Shown here: piece after piece, positions 1-8,260 of the stretch
How positions within the stretch are numbered: the first letter of the stretch is position 1
Layout: each line of letters opens with the position of its first letter
Assembly (NCBI RefSeq): GCF_011806385.1
Contig: NZ_JAATOX010000017.1
Location: forward strand, 1 to 51,171
Length of the DNA: 51,171 bases
Reading direction: 5' to 3'
DNA from: Phaeobacter sp. HF9A
Lineage (GTDB): Bacteria > Pseudomonadota > Alphaproteobacteria > Rhodobacterales > Rhodobacteraceae
Notes under the pieces: generated by a model
Seen by the model: only the letters and a program-made list of their open reading frames with translations
Told to the model about the DNA's origin: nothing
Database searches by the model: none
Translations under genes and position numbers: made by a program

Positions 1-2100
1 AAGCGCGGCGGCAAGCGCCAGCATCCCGCCCTGCATGTCCTTGGCCGTGGCCAGAACCATGCCAAGCGCAAAGGCCCAGCCATAGTTCCACGGGGTTCGG
101 TGATAGTTGTAGTCGCCATCCCAGATCGCATCAATGCCCTGATTTAGGGCAAAGATCGCCACCAGCAGGGCCAGCGCGCTCTGCATCGGGTGCTGGCTGA
201 AGAGCTTTCGCACGCTGGCAAAGGAAAACAGCACCGCAGAGAGTGCGAGCAACTGAACGTAGAACTCTATGAAATAAAACGTATATCCCTGCAACGTATG
301 TGGATCCAGATAGTTGGACACCAGCAGCAAAGGCAGGATTTCGAACCGCTGGGTATAGACCTGCAAGACGGCCACCATGATCAAAGTGGGGATGGCCACA
401 TATTTGATGGTGCCCAGCAGGGTCTTGATGCTGCCGGTGCGAATGATCTCTGGCAGCTGGAACCGGGCCACCGAATAACCCGCAAGCAGGACCAGAAAAT
501 AGGCGGCACCCCAGTTCGAGCTATAGACAAAGGCCTCGGCGTGCAGCGCGATAATGCAGACCATGAAGAAAGCGCGTGTAAACGTCGGGGATTCCAGGCG
601 GCGCCAAATGGATTTTCGCCGACCGCCGATATACTGCTGCAATTCTGCGGCGGTCAGCGTTTCCCAGTTTTCCGGCAACTGACCAAAGCGCCGCTCGAAG
701 TTCAGGGAAAACTGGATGAAGTGCAACGAGTCACCGCCAAGCGATTCAAACGTATCCTCAGCACGCACCTTTTGGCCCGGAAATTCATGTTGGAACAGCG
801 AGAGCACATCCCCCCCTGCCCGTCCCGTCTCGGAATGCCCCTGCATGGGGGAGCTGGTCGTCTGGGCGGTAAATGCCTCCGCCAGAGCATCCCGTTTGAT
901 CTTGCCGGTTTCGGTTGTCGGGAGCGCCTCCACCTCCAAGATATGCAGCGCGTTTCCGACCACCACGCCCATGTCGTGCAAAGCGGCAACCGCCAGATCC
1001 CGAACCGCCTCAGTACTGGCAGAAACGCCCTGAACCGCGACCAGCACCCCCTCGCCGCGCTGGGCATCCGGGATTTTGGCAACCGCGATCGGCACATCAC
1101 CGCTCAGCCCCGCACGGATGCGCTGCTCAAGCTGGTCGGGAACAATCTTGACCCCGCCGCAATTGATCAGGTCATCGGCCCGGCCATCGAAATACAAGAT
1201 CCCATCGCGCATATGGCCTAGGTCATTGGTTTGCAGCCAGCCCTCGGCGTCCTGCAAATCATGCAGCCCGTCGCCGTCAATCCGCGACTTCGCCACATGC
1301 GGCCCGCGAATGCGGATGCGCCCGTCGTTGCTCAGCCCCACTTCGGTGCCCGCAACCGGTTGACCGACCGAGTCCAACAGCGTCACCGGCACGTCGGAGA
1401 TATTCAAGAACGTGCTGCGGGAGGCTTCTGTCAGGCCGTAGTGCTGAATGATGCGCGCGTTGGGGAACATCTCGCGCACCCGGCGCTTTTCGTCGGCGGT
1501 CATATGCTGCGAGCCGATTTCCATCCAGCGCAGCTGTTTGCCTGCCGCGCCGATGATCTCGGGCGCGTTCAGCAAGATCCGCAAGAGTGTTGGCACCGCC
1601 GAGAGCGCATTGACCTCGCCCGCAGCCAGCATCCGCGCCAGCTCCATCGGGTCAAAACCGCGAGGCGGCAGATAGGCCTGCCCGCCCACGGCGCTGATCG
1701 CGCGGTAACGCCCCGCGCCAAAGCTATAGGTCGCAGGCACCCCGACATATTCGCGTATCTCGGCTGTCATCTGCATCTGCGCGATGATCCGCTCGGCGGT
1801 ATTGGCGAGATTGGCGTAGGTCAGAAGGATGCCTTTTGGCTCCCCCTCGGTGCCCGAGGTGTAACTGACCTGCGCTGGCAGATTGTCGTGGATCAGGGGA
1901 TGCTTGGCCCTGTACCAGCCCGATTGCTCTGGGGGCGTGATACATCTGTCGATTTTGATCCCCGGCAGCGCATTGGCGGCGGCCTTGTCGGCGACCATGA
2001 CCAGAGGGCGGCGCGCGGCATTCAGAGCGAAGATCTGCTCGATGAACGCAAGCGAGTTTTTCCGCACAACGGCGGTTGCGTCTAGTTCTTGAAAACCCAT
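1..2100 (-). CDS. AMP-dependent ligase / carrier / membrane acyltransferase fusion (3' partial)
   Basis: The gene starts at the ATG at 2098-2100 and stays open for 700 codons to the left edge, so its C-terminus lies outside the window. Residues 1 to about 400 form an adenylate-forming domain: the A3 phosphate loop SYTSGTEGEPKG is near residue 83, QHYGLTEAS matches the A5 motif, and PTTETGKIKRD carries the A10 lysine. The domain is short at its N-terminus. A carrier domain follows at roughly residues 415-480 with FESLGGDSLHF, whose serine should carry phosphopantetheine. From about residue 490 the protein becomes strongly hydrophobic with several predicted membrane helices, resembling membrane-bound acyltransferases. 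The inferred role is to activate an acyl or aminoacyl group, load it on the carrier and transfer it to a surface or exported acceptor, as separate Dlt proteins do. The substrate is unknown. The Shine-Dalgarno sequence is weak. Confidence 0.75.
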   Translation of the reverse strand, partial: MGFQELDATAVVRKNSLAFIEQIFALNAARRPLVMVADKAAANALPGIKIDRCITPPEQSGWYRAKHPLIHDNLPAQVSYTSGTEGEPKGILLTYANLANTAERIIAQMQMTAEIREYVGVPATYSFGAGRYRAISAVGGQAYLPPRGFDPMELARMLAAGEVNALSAVPTLLRILLNAPEIIGAAGKQLRWMEIGSQHMTADEKRRVREMFPNARIIQHYGLTEASRSTFLNISDVPVTLLDSVGQPVAGTEVGLSNDGRIRIRGPHVAKSRIDGDGLHDLQDAEGWLQTNDLGHMRDGILYFDGRADDLINCGGVKIVPDQLEQRIRAGLSGDVPIAVAKIPDAQRGEGVLVAVQGVSASTEAVRDLAVAALHDMGVVVGNALHILEVEALPTTETGKIKRDALAEAFTAQTTSSPMQGHSETGRAGGDVLSLFQHEFPGQKVRAEDTFESLGGDSLHFIQFSLNFERRFGQLPENWETLTAAELQQYIGGRRKSIWRRLESPTFTRAFFMVCIIALHAEAFVYSSNWGAAYFLVLLAGYSVARFQLPEIIRTGSIKTLLGTIKYVAIPTLIMVAVLQVYTQRFEILPLLLVSNYLDPHTLQGYTFYFIEFYVQLLALSAVLFSFASVRKLFSQHPMQSALALLVAIFALNQGIDAIWDGDYNYHRTPWNYGWAFALGMVLATAKDMQGGMLALAAAL

Positions 2101-2158
2101 CTGTCCCGCCGCCGTCCTTTTCGAATAGAGCACTGATCACAGCGCCTAGCCGTTCTGC

Positions 2159-2177
2159 ATGACCATAATATGGCCAT
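2159..2177. repeat. Near-perfect inverted repeat between frcK and the ligase gene
   Basis: The arms ATGACCAT and ATGGCCAT are separated by AAT and pair with one mismatch. The element lies in the 145-base gap between the end of frcK and the start of the ligase gene. It could be an operator for the ligase gene; there is no T-run to suggest a terminator. Confidence 0.25.
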
Positions 2178-2245
2178 TAAACGACATCACGGGATCGTCG
2201 CCAAGGTGGCGCGGCGACGCGGCACGCCATCACAGATACGTGGCT

Positions 2246-2863
2246 CTAGAGGGTCCAGACAAGATCGGCAGGCAATTGCGCGGCGGCGATCCGTTCGGCA
2301 TTGGCCAGATCATTACCGCGCGCGCGTGCCTCGGCCTCGGGTTGGGACAGGCCGTGATCCAGCCAGCGCTGCACCAGCCGGGCCTCCAGCTCTGCCAGCG
2401 GGACGTCAAGGCGGATCGCCACATCCCAGAGCGGCGCAAGCTCCCTCCAGCCAGGTTCATCGAGCAGGAGATAATTCCCCTCCACGATCGCGATCCGGCA
2501 CTGCGGCCCCACCTCCGCCGCGCCCGCGATGGCAATGTCGCGCGCCCGGTCAAACAGCGGATAGACAACGTGATCCTCCGTGCGCAACGCCGCGCAGAGA
2601 CGTGAAAACCCATTCAGATCAAAGCTCTCCGGCGCGCCCTTGCGGGCCAGCAGGCCCCGGCGCTCCAGCAGGCAATTTTCGAGATGGAAGCCATCCATCG
2701 GCACCACCTCGGCCGCCACACCGCGCGCGCTGAGTGCGGCGGCCAGAGGGGCAGAAAGCGTCGATTTCCCGGCCCCCGGCGCACCGCAAAGGCGGCCCTT
2801 GCGGCTCAGGTCGAGCCGGTCGAGCACCCCATCACAGAGGCTCTCGATCCGCGCCCCGCTCAT
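2246..2863 (-). CDS. frcK: FrcK-like sugar/nucleoside kinase family protein
   Basis: This 205-residue P-loop kinase of the uridine kinase/pantothenate kinase fold has the Walker A sequence GAPGAGKST at about residues 26-34. It also has the family motif PMDGFH (base or sugar binding) and the strand EGNYLLLDEPGW. It is the last gene of the frcBCAK operon, and its ATG overlaps the frcA stop (ATGA). In Sinorhizobium meliloti the gene at this position of the fructose ABC operon is frcK, a putative kinase, and the match in order and length supports the name. The real substrate has not been inferred from sequence; fructose or another imported sugar is likely because of the operon. The start was chosen by coupling to frcA. 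Confidence 0.85.
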   Translation of the reverse strand: MSGARIESLCDGVLDRLDLSRKGRLCGAPGAGKSTLSAPLAAALSARGVAAEVVPMDGFHLENCLLERRGLLARKGAPESFDLNGFSRLCAALRTEDHVVYPLFDRARDIAIAGAAEVGPQCRIAIVEGNYLLLDEPGWRELAPLWDVAIRLDVPLAELEARLVQRWLDHGLSQPEAEARARGNDLANAERIAAAQLPADLVWTL

Positions 2864-3636
2864 GCGGCGCTGAGCTCCGGGTCAGGTTCCTTGGCGCCGG
2901 TCATATAGGCCACCGCGTCGGACATCTCGTGCTGTTTGGGATCAATCACGCAGAGCCGCTTGCCCAGGCGGTGCACATGGATGCGGTCGGCGACCTCAAA
3001 GACATGCGGCATGTTGTGGCTGATCAGGATGATCGGAATCCCCCGCGAGCGCACATCCTGGATCAGCTCCAGCACCCGGCGGCTTTCCTTGACGCCCAGC
3101 GCGGCGGTGGGCTCGTCGAGGATGATCACCTTGGAGCCAAAGGCCGCCGCCCGGGCCACCGCAACCCCCTGCCGCTGCCCGCCCGAAAGCGTTTCCACCG
3201 CCTGGTTGATGTTCTGGATGGTCATCAGACCAAGGTCATTCAGTTTTTCCCGCGCGATCTGCTCCATCCGCGAGCGATCCAGCTGGCGCAGGAATTGTCC
3301 CCGCCAGCAGGGTTTCCTGAGCTCGCGCCCCATGAACATATTATCGGCAATCGACAGCGCCGGCGACATCGCAAGGGTCTGATAGACCGTCTCGATCCCG
3401 GCTTCGCGCGCATCAATCGGCGAGTGGAAATTGACCGGCTTTCCGTCCAGCTCCACGGTGCCCTCATCAGGGATCACCGCACCGGACAGCGCCTTGATAA
3501 GGGTGGATTTTCCAGCGCCATTGTCGCCGATCACCGCCAGGATCTCGCCCGGCATCAGGTCAAAATCACAGTGGTCGAGCGCCGTTACCTTGCCGTAGCG
3601 TTTGACCAGATTGCGGCCTTTGAGAATGGGTTCCAT
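2860..3636 (-). CDS. frcA: Fructose-type ABC transporter ATP-binding protein FrcA
   Basis: FrcA is a 258-residue ABC ATPase with one nucleotide-binding domain, which should work as a dimer on the cytoplasmic face of FrcC. Walker A GDNGAGKSTL, signature LSGGQRQ, Walker B VIILDEPTA and the switch histidine in ISHN are all intact. The start at MEPILKGRNLVKRYG was chosen over a longer in-frame extension because it begins directly at the ABC fold and forms a TAATG overlap with the frcC stop. A single-domain ATPase of the sugar (CUT2) class is typical of the Frc system, whereas RbsA and YtfR have two domains. It is followed without a gap by frcK. Confidence 0.93.
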   Translation of the reverse strand: MEPILKGRNLVKRYGKVTALDHCDFDLMPGEILAVIGDNGAGKSTLIKALSGAVIPDEGTVELDGKPVNFHSPIDAREAGIETVYQTLAMSPALSIADNMFMGRELRKPCWRGQFLRQLDRSRMEQIAREKLNDLGLMTIQNINQAVETLSGGQRQGVAVARAAAFGSKVIILDEPTAALGVKESRRVLELIQDVRSRGIPIILISHNMPHVFEVADRIHVHRLGKRLCVIDPKQHEMSDAVAYMTGAKEPDPELSAA

Positions 3637-4697
3637 TATACCGATACCTTTCTGATCCACTGGTCCACGGCCACGGCGGCGATGATCAGCGCGCCAATAA
3701 GCAGGTAGGTCCATTGCGCATCCGCACCAAGCAGACGCAGCCCGAGGGTAAAGACCCCCACGATGAGCGCCCCAAAGAACGTGCCCAGGACCGATCCACG
3801 CCCGCCAAAGAGCGAAATACCCCCGATCACCACGGCGGTGATGCTCTCGATATTTGCAAGCTGCCCAGAGGTCGGCGAGACCGATCCGATCCGGCCAATC
3901 AGGGCCCAGCCCGCAAAGGCGCAGATGAGACCAGAGAGCATATAGACGGAAATCAACACCTTGTCGGTATCAACGCCCGAAAGCTCTGCTGCTTCCTTGT
4001 CATCGCCCACAGCGTAGACATGCCGCCCCCAGGCCGTGTGACGCAGCACATACGCCAGCAGAAACACCAGCAGGATCAAAAAGATCACCCCATAGGTAAA
4101 GACCGCGCCGCCGACTTTGAACTTTTCGCCAAAGAAATGCAGGAAGGGCGCGTTGGTCGAAATCTCCTGGCTGCGGATCGTCTCGTTGGCGGAATAGAGA
4201 AAGTTGGAGGCCAGAACGATCTGCCACATGCCCAGCGTCACGATGAAGGGCGGCAGCTTCATCTTGGAGACCAGCCAACCGTTGATAAAGCCACAGGCGG
4301 TGCCGCAGAGCAGCCCGCAGGCCACGCCCATCACCGGTGGCAGCCCGTAGCGAAAGGTGAACTGCCCCATCACAACAGAGCTCAGCACCATGATCGCCCC
4401 GACCGAGAGATCAATGCCCGCCGTCAGGATCACCAGAGACTGGGCGCAGGCGACGATGCCAACGATCCCGACCTGTTGCAGGATCAGCGTCAGCGCAAAG
4501 GGCGAAAAGAACTTTGATCCCAGCAAGACGCCAAAAATGACAACGGACAGCACCAGCACGATCAAGGGCACCAGCGAGGGTGTCACATGCAGCGCGTGCT
4601 GAAACCTCTGGATGAAACTCTGATGGCCCTGGTCGAACTCGGCCACTTGCTCCGGGCTTCCAGCGGCGGCGGCCTCGTAGCTCTGCGGGGTAGACAT
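3636..4697 (-). CDS. frcC: Fructose-type ABC transporter permease FrcC
   Basis: FrcC is a 353-residue CUT2-family permease with about eight to ten hydrophobic segments. The conserved permease stretch around ILTAGIDLSVGAIMVLSS and the later GGISLFGGRGSV are visible. The start at MSTPQSYEAAAAG is preceded by GGAGG eight bases upstream; the longer frame upstream is proline-rich and lies in the frcB-frcC spacer, so it was rejected. A hydrophilic leader of about 40 residues precedes the first membrane helix. The gene lies 216 bases after frcB, and that gap holds two hairpins (see the separate entries). It overlaps frcA by one base. Confidence 0.93.
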   Translation of the reverse strand: MSTPQSYEAAAAGSPEQVAEFDQGHQSFIQRFQHALHVTPSLVPLIVLVLSVVIFGVLLGSKFFSPFALTLILQQVGIVGIVACAQSLVILTAGIDLSVGAIMVLSSVVMGQFTFRYGLPPVMGVACGLLCGTACGFINGWLVSKMKLPPFIVTLGMWQIVLASNFLYSANETIRSQEISTNAPFLHFFGEKFKVGGAVFTYGVIFLILLVFLLAYVLRHTAWGRHVYAVGDDKEAAELSGVDTDKVLISVYMLSGLICAFAGWALIGRIGSVSPTSGQLANIESITAVVIGGISLFGGRGSVLGTFFGALIVGVFTLGLRLLGADAQWTYLLIGALIIAAVAVDQWIRKVSV

Positions 4698-4761
4698 GAC
4701 ACTCCTCCAATCGCCCGCGTCCTGCGGGGTGGTCGTGGGGGTTTGGGTAGGTTTATTCGGG

Positions 4762-4785
4762 AAAAACGGCGGCCCATGACCGCCG
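4762..4785 (-). terminator. Intercistronic terminator-like hairpin upstream of frcC
   Basis: On the minus strand the stem CGGCGG/CCGCCG has a seven-base loop and is followed at once by five T residues. This is the shape of an intrinsic terminator or attenuator. It sits between frcB and frcC, so it probably lowers transcription of the permease and ATPase genes relative to the binding protein. Confidence 0.7.
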
Positions 4786-4876
4786 CCCTTCCTATTTTTC
4801 GCGTCGATGTGAGGACGGAGCTCGCATCTGCGCTGCAATCCATTTGGAACCGTCCGGGACCGGCCTGCCTGTGAGC

Positions 4877-4904
4877 CGCGGGGCAAAGTCTCCCCTGCCC
4901 CGCG
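4877..4904 (-). other. 3' hairpin just after frcB
   Basis: The nine-base perfect stem CGCGGGGCA/TGCCCCGCG has a ten-base loop and begins about nine bases after the frcB stop codon. No T-run follows. It fits a transcript-stabilising structure that protects the frcB mRNA from 3' exonucleases. Confidence 0.6.
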
Positions 4905-4913
4905 CGCCCAAGC

Positions 4914-5930
4914 TTAGCCCCAGCAGAGGTTGGTGCCCTCAGTGGTGTCGATGCTGTCAACGCCATCCACCGGCTTATCGGTCACCAGCGCAACGCCGGT
5001 ATCAAAGAAATCCTTGCCCGGGGTCGGTTCCGGCTTCACGCCCTCATCGGCCCATTTCTTGATCGCTTCAACGCCCAGCGCCGCCATTTGCAGCGGGTAT
5101 TGCTGCGAGGTGGCCCCGATCACGCCGTCCTTGACGTTCTGCACGCCAGGGCAGCCGCCATCGACGGAGACGATCAGCACGTCATTCTCGCGACCGATGG
5201 ATTTCAGCGCCTCATAGGCACCAGCGGCTGCGGGTTCGTTGATGGTATAGACCACATTGATCATCGGATCCTTGGCCAGAAGGTTCTCCATCGCCTTGCG
5301 GCCACCTTCTTCGTTGCCTGCGGTCACGTCGTTGCCGACAATACGCGGATCTTCCTCGTCGCCCCATTTGTTCGGATCGCCAAGCTCAATGCCAAAACCA
5401 GAGAGGAAACCCTGATCGCGCAGCACCCCAACGGTGGGCTGGCTGACACCGAGGTCAAGCATGGCGATCTTGGCGTTTGCCGCCTCATCCCCCAGGGACG
5501 CCGCCGCCCATTGGCCGATCAACTCACCCGCGAGGAAGTTATCGGTGGCAAAGGTCGCATCCGCCGCGTCAATCGGGCTGAGCGGCGTATCCAGCGCAAT
5601 CACAACCAGACCGGCATCGCGCGCCTGCTGTACGGCGGGCACGATGGAGGAAGTGTCAGAGGCAGTCAGCAAGATCCCCTTGGCGCCATCAGCGATGCAG
5701 GTCTCGATCGCCGCCACCTGGGTTTCGTGGTCGCCATCAACCTTGCCGGCGAAGGACTTGAGCTCCATGCCCAGCTCCTCGGCCTTGGCATTGGCGCCTT
5801 CTTTCATCTTCACAAAGAAGGGGTTGGTGTCGGTCTTGGTAATCAGACAGGCCGTGATCTTGTCATCCGCATGCGCAGCACTTGCCATCAGACCCACACC
5901 GGCAATGGTGGTCAGCAGAAGTTTTTTCAT
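4914..5930 (-). CDS. frcB: Fructose-type ABC transporter substrate-binding protein FrcB
   Basis: FrcB is a 338-residue periplasmic binding protein of the ribose/galactose type (type I fold). The signal peptide [21 protein letters not shown] should be cut before DDKITACLI. Family landmarks are [27 protein letters not shown] and [13 protein letters not shown], with the second lobe carrying [17 protein letters not shown] good GGAGG lies just upstream of the ATG. It heads the frcB-frcC-frcA-frcK operon and is divergent from frcR, the arrangement known from Sinorhizobium meliloti. Fructose (and perhaps ribose or mannose) is the expected ligand by family; the sequence alone cannot fix it. Confidence 0.92.
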   Translation of the reverse strand: MKKLLLTTIAGVGLMASAAHADDKITACLITKTDTNPFFVKMKEGANAKAEELGMELKSFAGKVDGDHETQVAAIETCIADGAKGILLTASDTSSIVPAVQQARDAGLVVIALDTPLSPIDAADATFATDNFLAGELIGQWAAASLGDEAANAKIAMLDLGVSQPTVGVLRDQGFLSGFGIELGDPNKWGDEEDPRIVGNDVTAGNEEGGRKAMENLLAKDPMINVVYTINEPAAAGAYEALKSIGRENDVLIVSVDGGCPGVQNVKDGVIGATSQQYPLQMAALGVEAIKKWADEGVKPEPTPGKDFFDTGVALVTDKPVDGVDSIDTTEGTNLCWG

Positions 5931-6036
5931 GGTTTCCTCCCAAGAAACACTGTTTCAACTCACTTCGCCCGGCCCTCATAATCCCTGAACCATCGCGACG
6001 CTTGCCCAAGAAAGGCGCGATTCCGGTGGCAAAGTC

Positions 6037-6061
6037 AATAAATAATTCAACTTGATTTATT
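6037..6061. promoter_or_regulatory. AT-rich inverted repeat, candidate FrcR operator
   Basis: AATAAAT (6037-6043) and ATTTATT (6055-6061) form a perfect seven-base inverted repeat with an 11-base spacer, in a G+C-rich genome. It lies between divergent frcB and frcR. A TTGACT hexamer on the minus strand (6033-6038), a possible frcB -35 box, overlaps one arm. ROK regulators such as NagC and Mlc bind long A/T-rich palindromes, so this is the best candidate operator. No good -10 was found. Confidence 0.55.
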
Positions 6062-6117
6062 AATGGATCACCCGCAGTCTCTTCCCCTAAGCCGAGGAGG
6101 AGGGCATAGAGCCTGTC

Positions 6118-7314
6118 ATGTCGATGATACGCCCCTATAGCAGCGGCGCGAACCAAAGCGAGGTGCGCGCCTATAACGAACGCTTGATGCTGTCGGTCCT
6201 GCATCTGGACGGCGCCCTGCCCGGCAGTGAAATCGCGCGCCGCACCGGCCTGTCGTCGCAAACTGCCTCGGTGATCCTGCGCAAACTGGAACAGGACGGG
6301 CTGGTGCTGCGCGGCGAAAGCCAAAAGGGGCGCGTGGGCAAACCCTCGGTGCCGATGGGGATCAACCCGGAGGGTTTGTTTTCCTATGGCATCAAGATCG
6401 GCCGCAGAAGCGCAAACCTGCTGCTGATTGATTTTGCCGGCACCATCCGCGCCGAGCGTCGCCTGCGGTATGCCTATCCGCAACCGGCTGAGGTCTTTGG
6501 TTTTGTGGCCCGCAGCATGGAAGACATCAACGCCACACTGAGCCCCGATCACATCGCCCGGATCTGCGGCATTGGCGTGGCAACGCCCTTTGATCTCTGG
6601 CGTTGGCACGAACAGGTGGGGGCCTCCAAAGCCAGCCTCGAAGCCTGGAAAGAGCTGGATCCCGCAACGGAAATCGGCCGGTTCAGCGATTTGCAGGTCT
6701 TTATCATCAATGACGCCACCGCCGCCTGCCGCGCCGAACATATGTTCGGCGGCAGCGGCAATTGGCGCGATAGCCTCTATGTCTTTATCGCCTCCTTTCT
6801 CGGCGGTGGCGTGGTGCTGAACAATTCCGTTTATGAAGGAAGCCGGGGAAATGCGGGGGCGCTTGGCCCCCTGCCCTCGCGGCTGCCGGATGGGCAAGAG
6901 GCGCGGTTGCTCGACACCGCCTCGATCCAGGTTCTCGAACGGCAGCTGGTGGCGGCGCAGATTGATCCGGAAGTGCTCTGGCAACAGCCGCAGGACTGGA
7001 GCAGCATTGCCGAACAAACCACCCATTGGCTGGAGCATACCGCCGCGGCGCTGGCGCGGGCCGCCCTGGCCACCTGCGCGGTCATCGACTTTCAGGCCAT
7101 CGTGATCGACGGCGCCATGCCCGCCGATATTCGCCGCAGCCTGGTTGAACGGGTCCGCGCAGAGCTGCCGCTGCTGGATTCCCGCGGGCTGATTCTTCCC
7201 GAGGTCCAGGAAGGCCATATCGGCGCCAATGCCTCCGCGCTTGGGGCCGCTGCCAAACCACTGATCGCCCAGTACCTGCTGGATTCTCACACCGGCTTTA
7301 CCCAAACCGCCTGA
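6118..7314 (+). CDS. frcR: ROK-family transcriptional repressor FrcR
   Basis: This 398-residue protein has an N-terminal winged helix (about residues 15-75, with SEIARRTGLSSQTASVILRK) and a ROK sugar-kinase-like domain behind it. INDATAACRAEHMFGG and FLGGGVVLNNSVYEGSRGNAG correspond to the ROK phosphate and sugar loops. The zinc motif CxCGxxGC of NagC and ROK kinases is absent, which fits a regulator rather than a kinase. It is transcribed away from frcB across a 187-base gap holding an AT-rich palindrome. A strong purine run GGAGGAGGG lies 13 bases before the chosen ATG, rather far, so a start at the third codon (ATG at 6124) is even less likely. It is expected to release the frc promoter when sugar binds. 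Confidence 0.88.
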   Translation: MSMIRPYSSGANQSEVRAYNERLMLSVLHLDGALPGSEIARRTGLSSQTASVILRKLEQDGLVLRGESQKGRVGKPSVPMGINPEGLFSYGIKIGRRSANLLLIDFAGTIRAERRLRYAYPQPAEVFGFVARSMEDINATLSPDHIARICGIGVATPFDLWRWHEQVGASKASLEAWKELDPATEIGRFSDLQVFIINDATAACRAEHMFGGSGNWRDSLYVFIASFLGGGVVLNNSVYEGSRGNAGALGPLPSRLPDGQEARLLDTASIQVLERQLVAAQIDPEVLWQQPQDWSSIAEQTTHWLEHTAAALARAALATCAVIDFQAIVIDGAMPADIRRSLVERVRAELPLLDSRGLILPEVQEGHIGANASALGAAAKPLIAQYLLDSHTGFTQTA

Positions 7315-7333
7315 GCCCTGCCCTTTCCTTGGG

Positions 7334-7362
7334 TTGACGGCGTCTTGCAGGCTCTCCATAAA
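7334..7362 (+). promoter_or_regulatory. Candidate sigma-70-type promoter of the TauE-GntR pair
   Basis: TTGACG (7334-7339) and CATAAA (7357-7362) are 17 bases apart and match the consensus at five and four positions. The -10 box abuts the 19-nt palindrome that starts at 7361, so a repressor bound there would block initiation. Confidence 0.5.
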
Positions 7363-7379
7363 CCAATTTGAAATTGGTT
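7361..7379. promoter_or_regulatory. Perfect 19-nt palindrome, candidate GntR operator
   Basis: AACCAATTTGAAATTGGTT is a perfect palindrome around a central G. It lies 45 bases before the permease start and overlaps the probable -10 region. The FCD-type GntR regulator encoded second in this operon is the obvious candidate to bind it, giving autoregulation. Confidence 0.65.
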
Positions 7380-7423
7380 GAATGCGTCGCAACACGGCGC
7401 GAAATGGACAGGACAGGGCAAAG

Positions 7424-8260
7424 ATGCTGGAACTCGAAACATTGCTTCCATTGGTGGGTGTGGCCGCTGGTGCCGGAATTGCGGGTGGCATTCTTGCGGG
7501 TTTGCTGGGGGTTGGCGGCGGCATCGTCATCGTTCCCGCGCTCTATTTTGCGCTGTCGCTGACCGGCATGGACCCGGCGCTGACGATGCAGGTCGCCGTC
7601 GGCACTTCCCTTGCGACCATCGTCTTTACAGCGCTCTCCTCCGGCTATGGCCACTACAAGAAAGGCGCCATCGACATGGCGCTGCTCAAGCTATGGGCCC
7701 CCTCGATCCTGGTCGGCGTCGCGATCGGCGGGGTCTTGGGCGGGCTGGTTTCGGGCAATGTTCTGCTGGTGGTCTTTGCCTGCGTGGCCATGGCCGTATC
7801 GCTGGACCTGATGCTGCGCAAACCCAAGGAAACGCCGGAGCCGCGCTCGTTCTCCAAACCGGTCTGGGCTGGGCTCGGCATCTTTGCCGGTGGTGTCTCG
7901 GCGATGATGGGTATTGGCGGTGGCTCTGTCTGCGTGCCGACCCTGAGCTTTCTGGGCTATGACATCCGCAAGGCCGTGGGCACCTCTGCCGCCATCGGCT
8001 TCATCATCGGCCTGCCCGGTGCGTTGATCTATATGGCAACCGGTTTCGGCGCCGAGGGCCTGCCGCCGCTGTCGCTGGGCTATGTAAACCTGCTGCTCGC
8101 CGCCGTGATCATTCCGCTCTCGACCACCTTTGCCCGCGTCGGGGTGCGACTGGCCCACGCCATCCCGCGCCGCGCCCTGAAACTGTGCTTTGGCCTGTTC
8201 CTGATGGCCACCTCGCTGCGGATGTTCGTCGATCTCGCGGAGCAAGCCGGATGGTTGTAA
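7424..8260 (+). CDS. TauE/SafE family anion permease
   Basis: The protein has 278 residues with about eight membrane helices arranged as two related halves. Each half carries the family glycine loop: GGILAGLLGVGGGIVIVP near residue 18, and MMGIGGGSVCVP near 162. The TauE/SafE (DUF81) family exports or imports small organic acids and sulfur compounds such as sulfite or sulfoacetate. The start MLELETLLP was preferred because the 14-residue upstream extension is polar and not family-like. The GntR gene overlaps its 3' end, so the pair is one operon. The substrate cannot be read from the sequence. Confidence 0.88.
   Translation: MLELETLLPLVGVAAGAGIAGGILAGLLGVGGGIVIVPALYFALSLTGMDPALTMQVAVGTSLATIVFTALSSGYGHYKKGAIDMALLKLWAPSILVGVAIGGVLGGLVSGNVLLVVFACVAMAVSLDLMLRKPKETPEPRSFSKPVWAGLGIFAGGVSAMMGIGGGSVCVPTLSFLGYDIRKAVGTSAAIGFIIGLPGALIYMATGFGAEGLPPLSLGYVNLLLAAVIIPLSTTFARVGVRLAHAIPRRALKLCFGLFLMATSLRMFVDLAEQAGWL

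Noticed and set aside
190-2085. Long plus-strand frames over the ligase gene
   Set aside because: They are shadows: His-, Gln- and Arg-rich with no family features, while the minus strand gives clear adenylation and carrier motifs.
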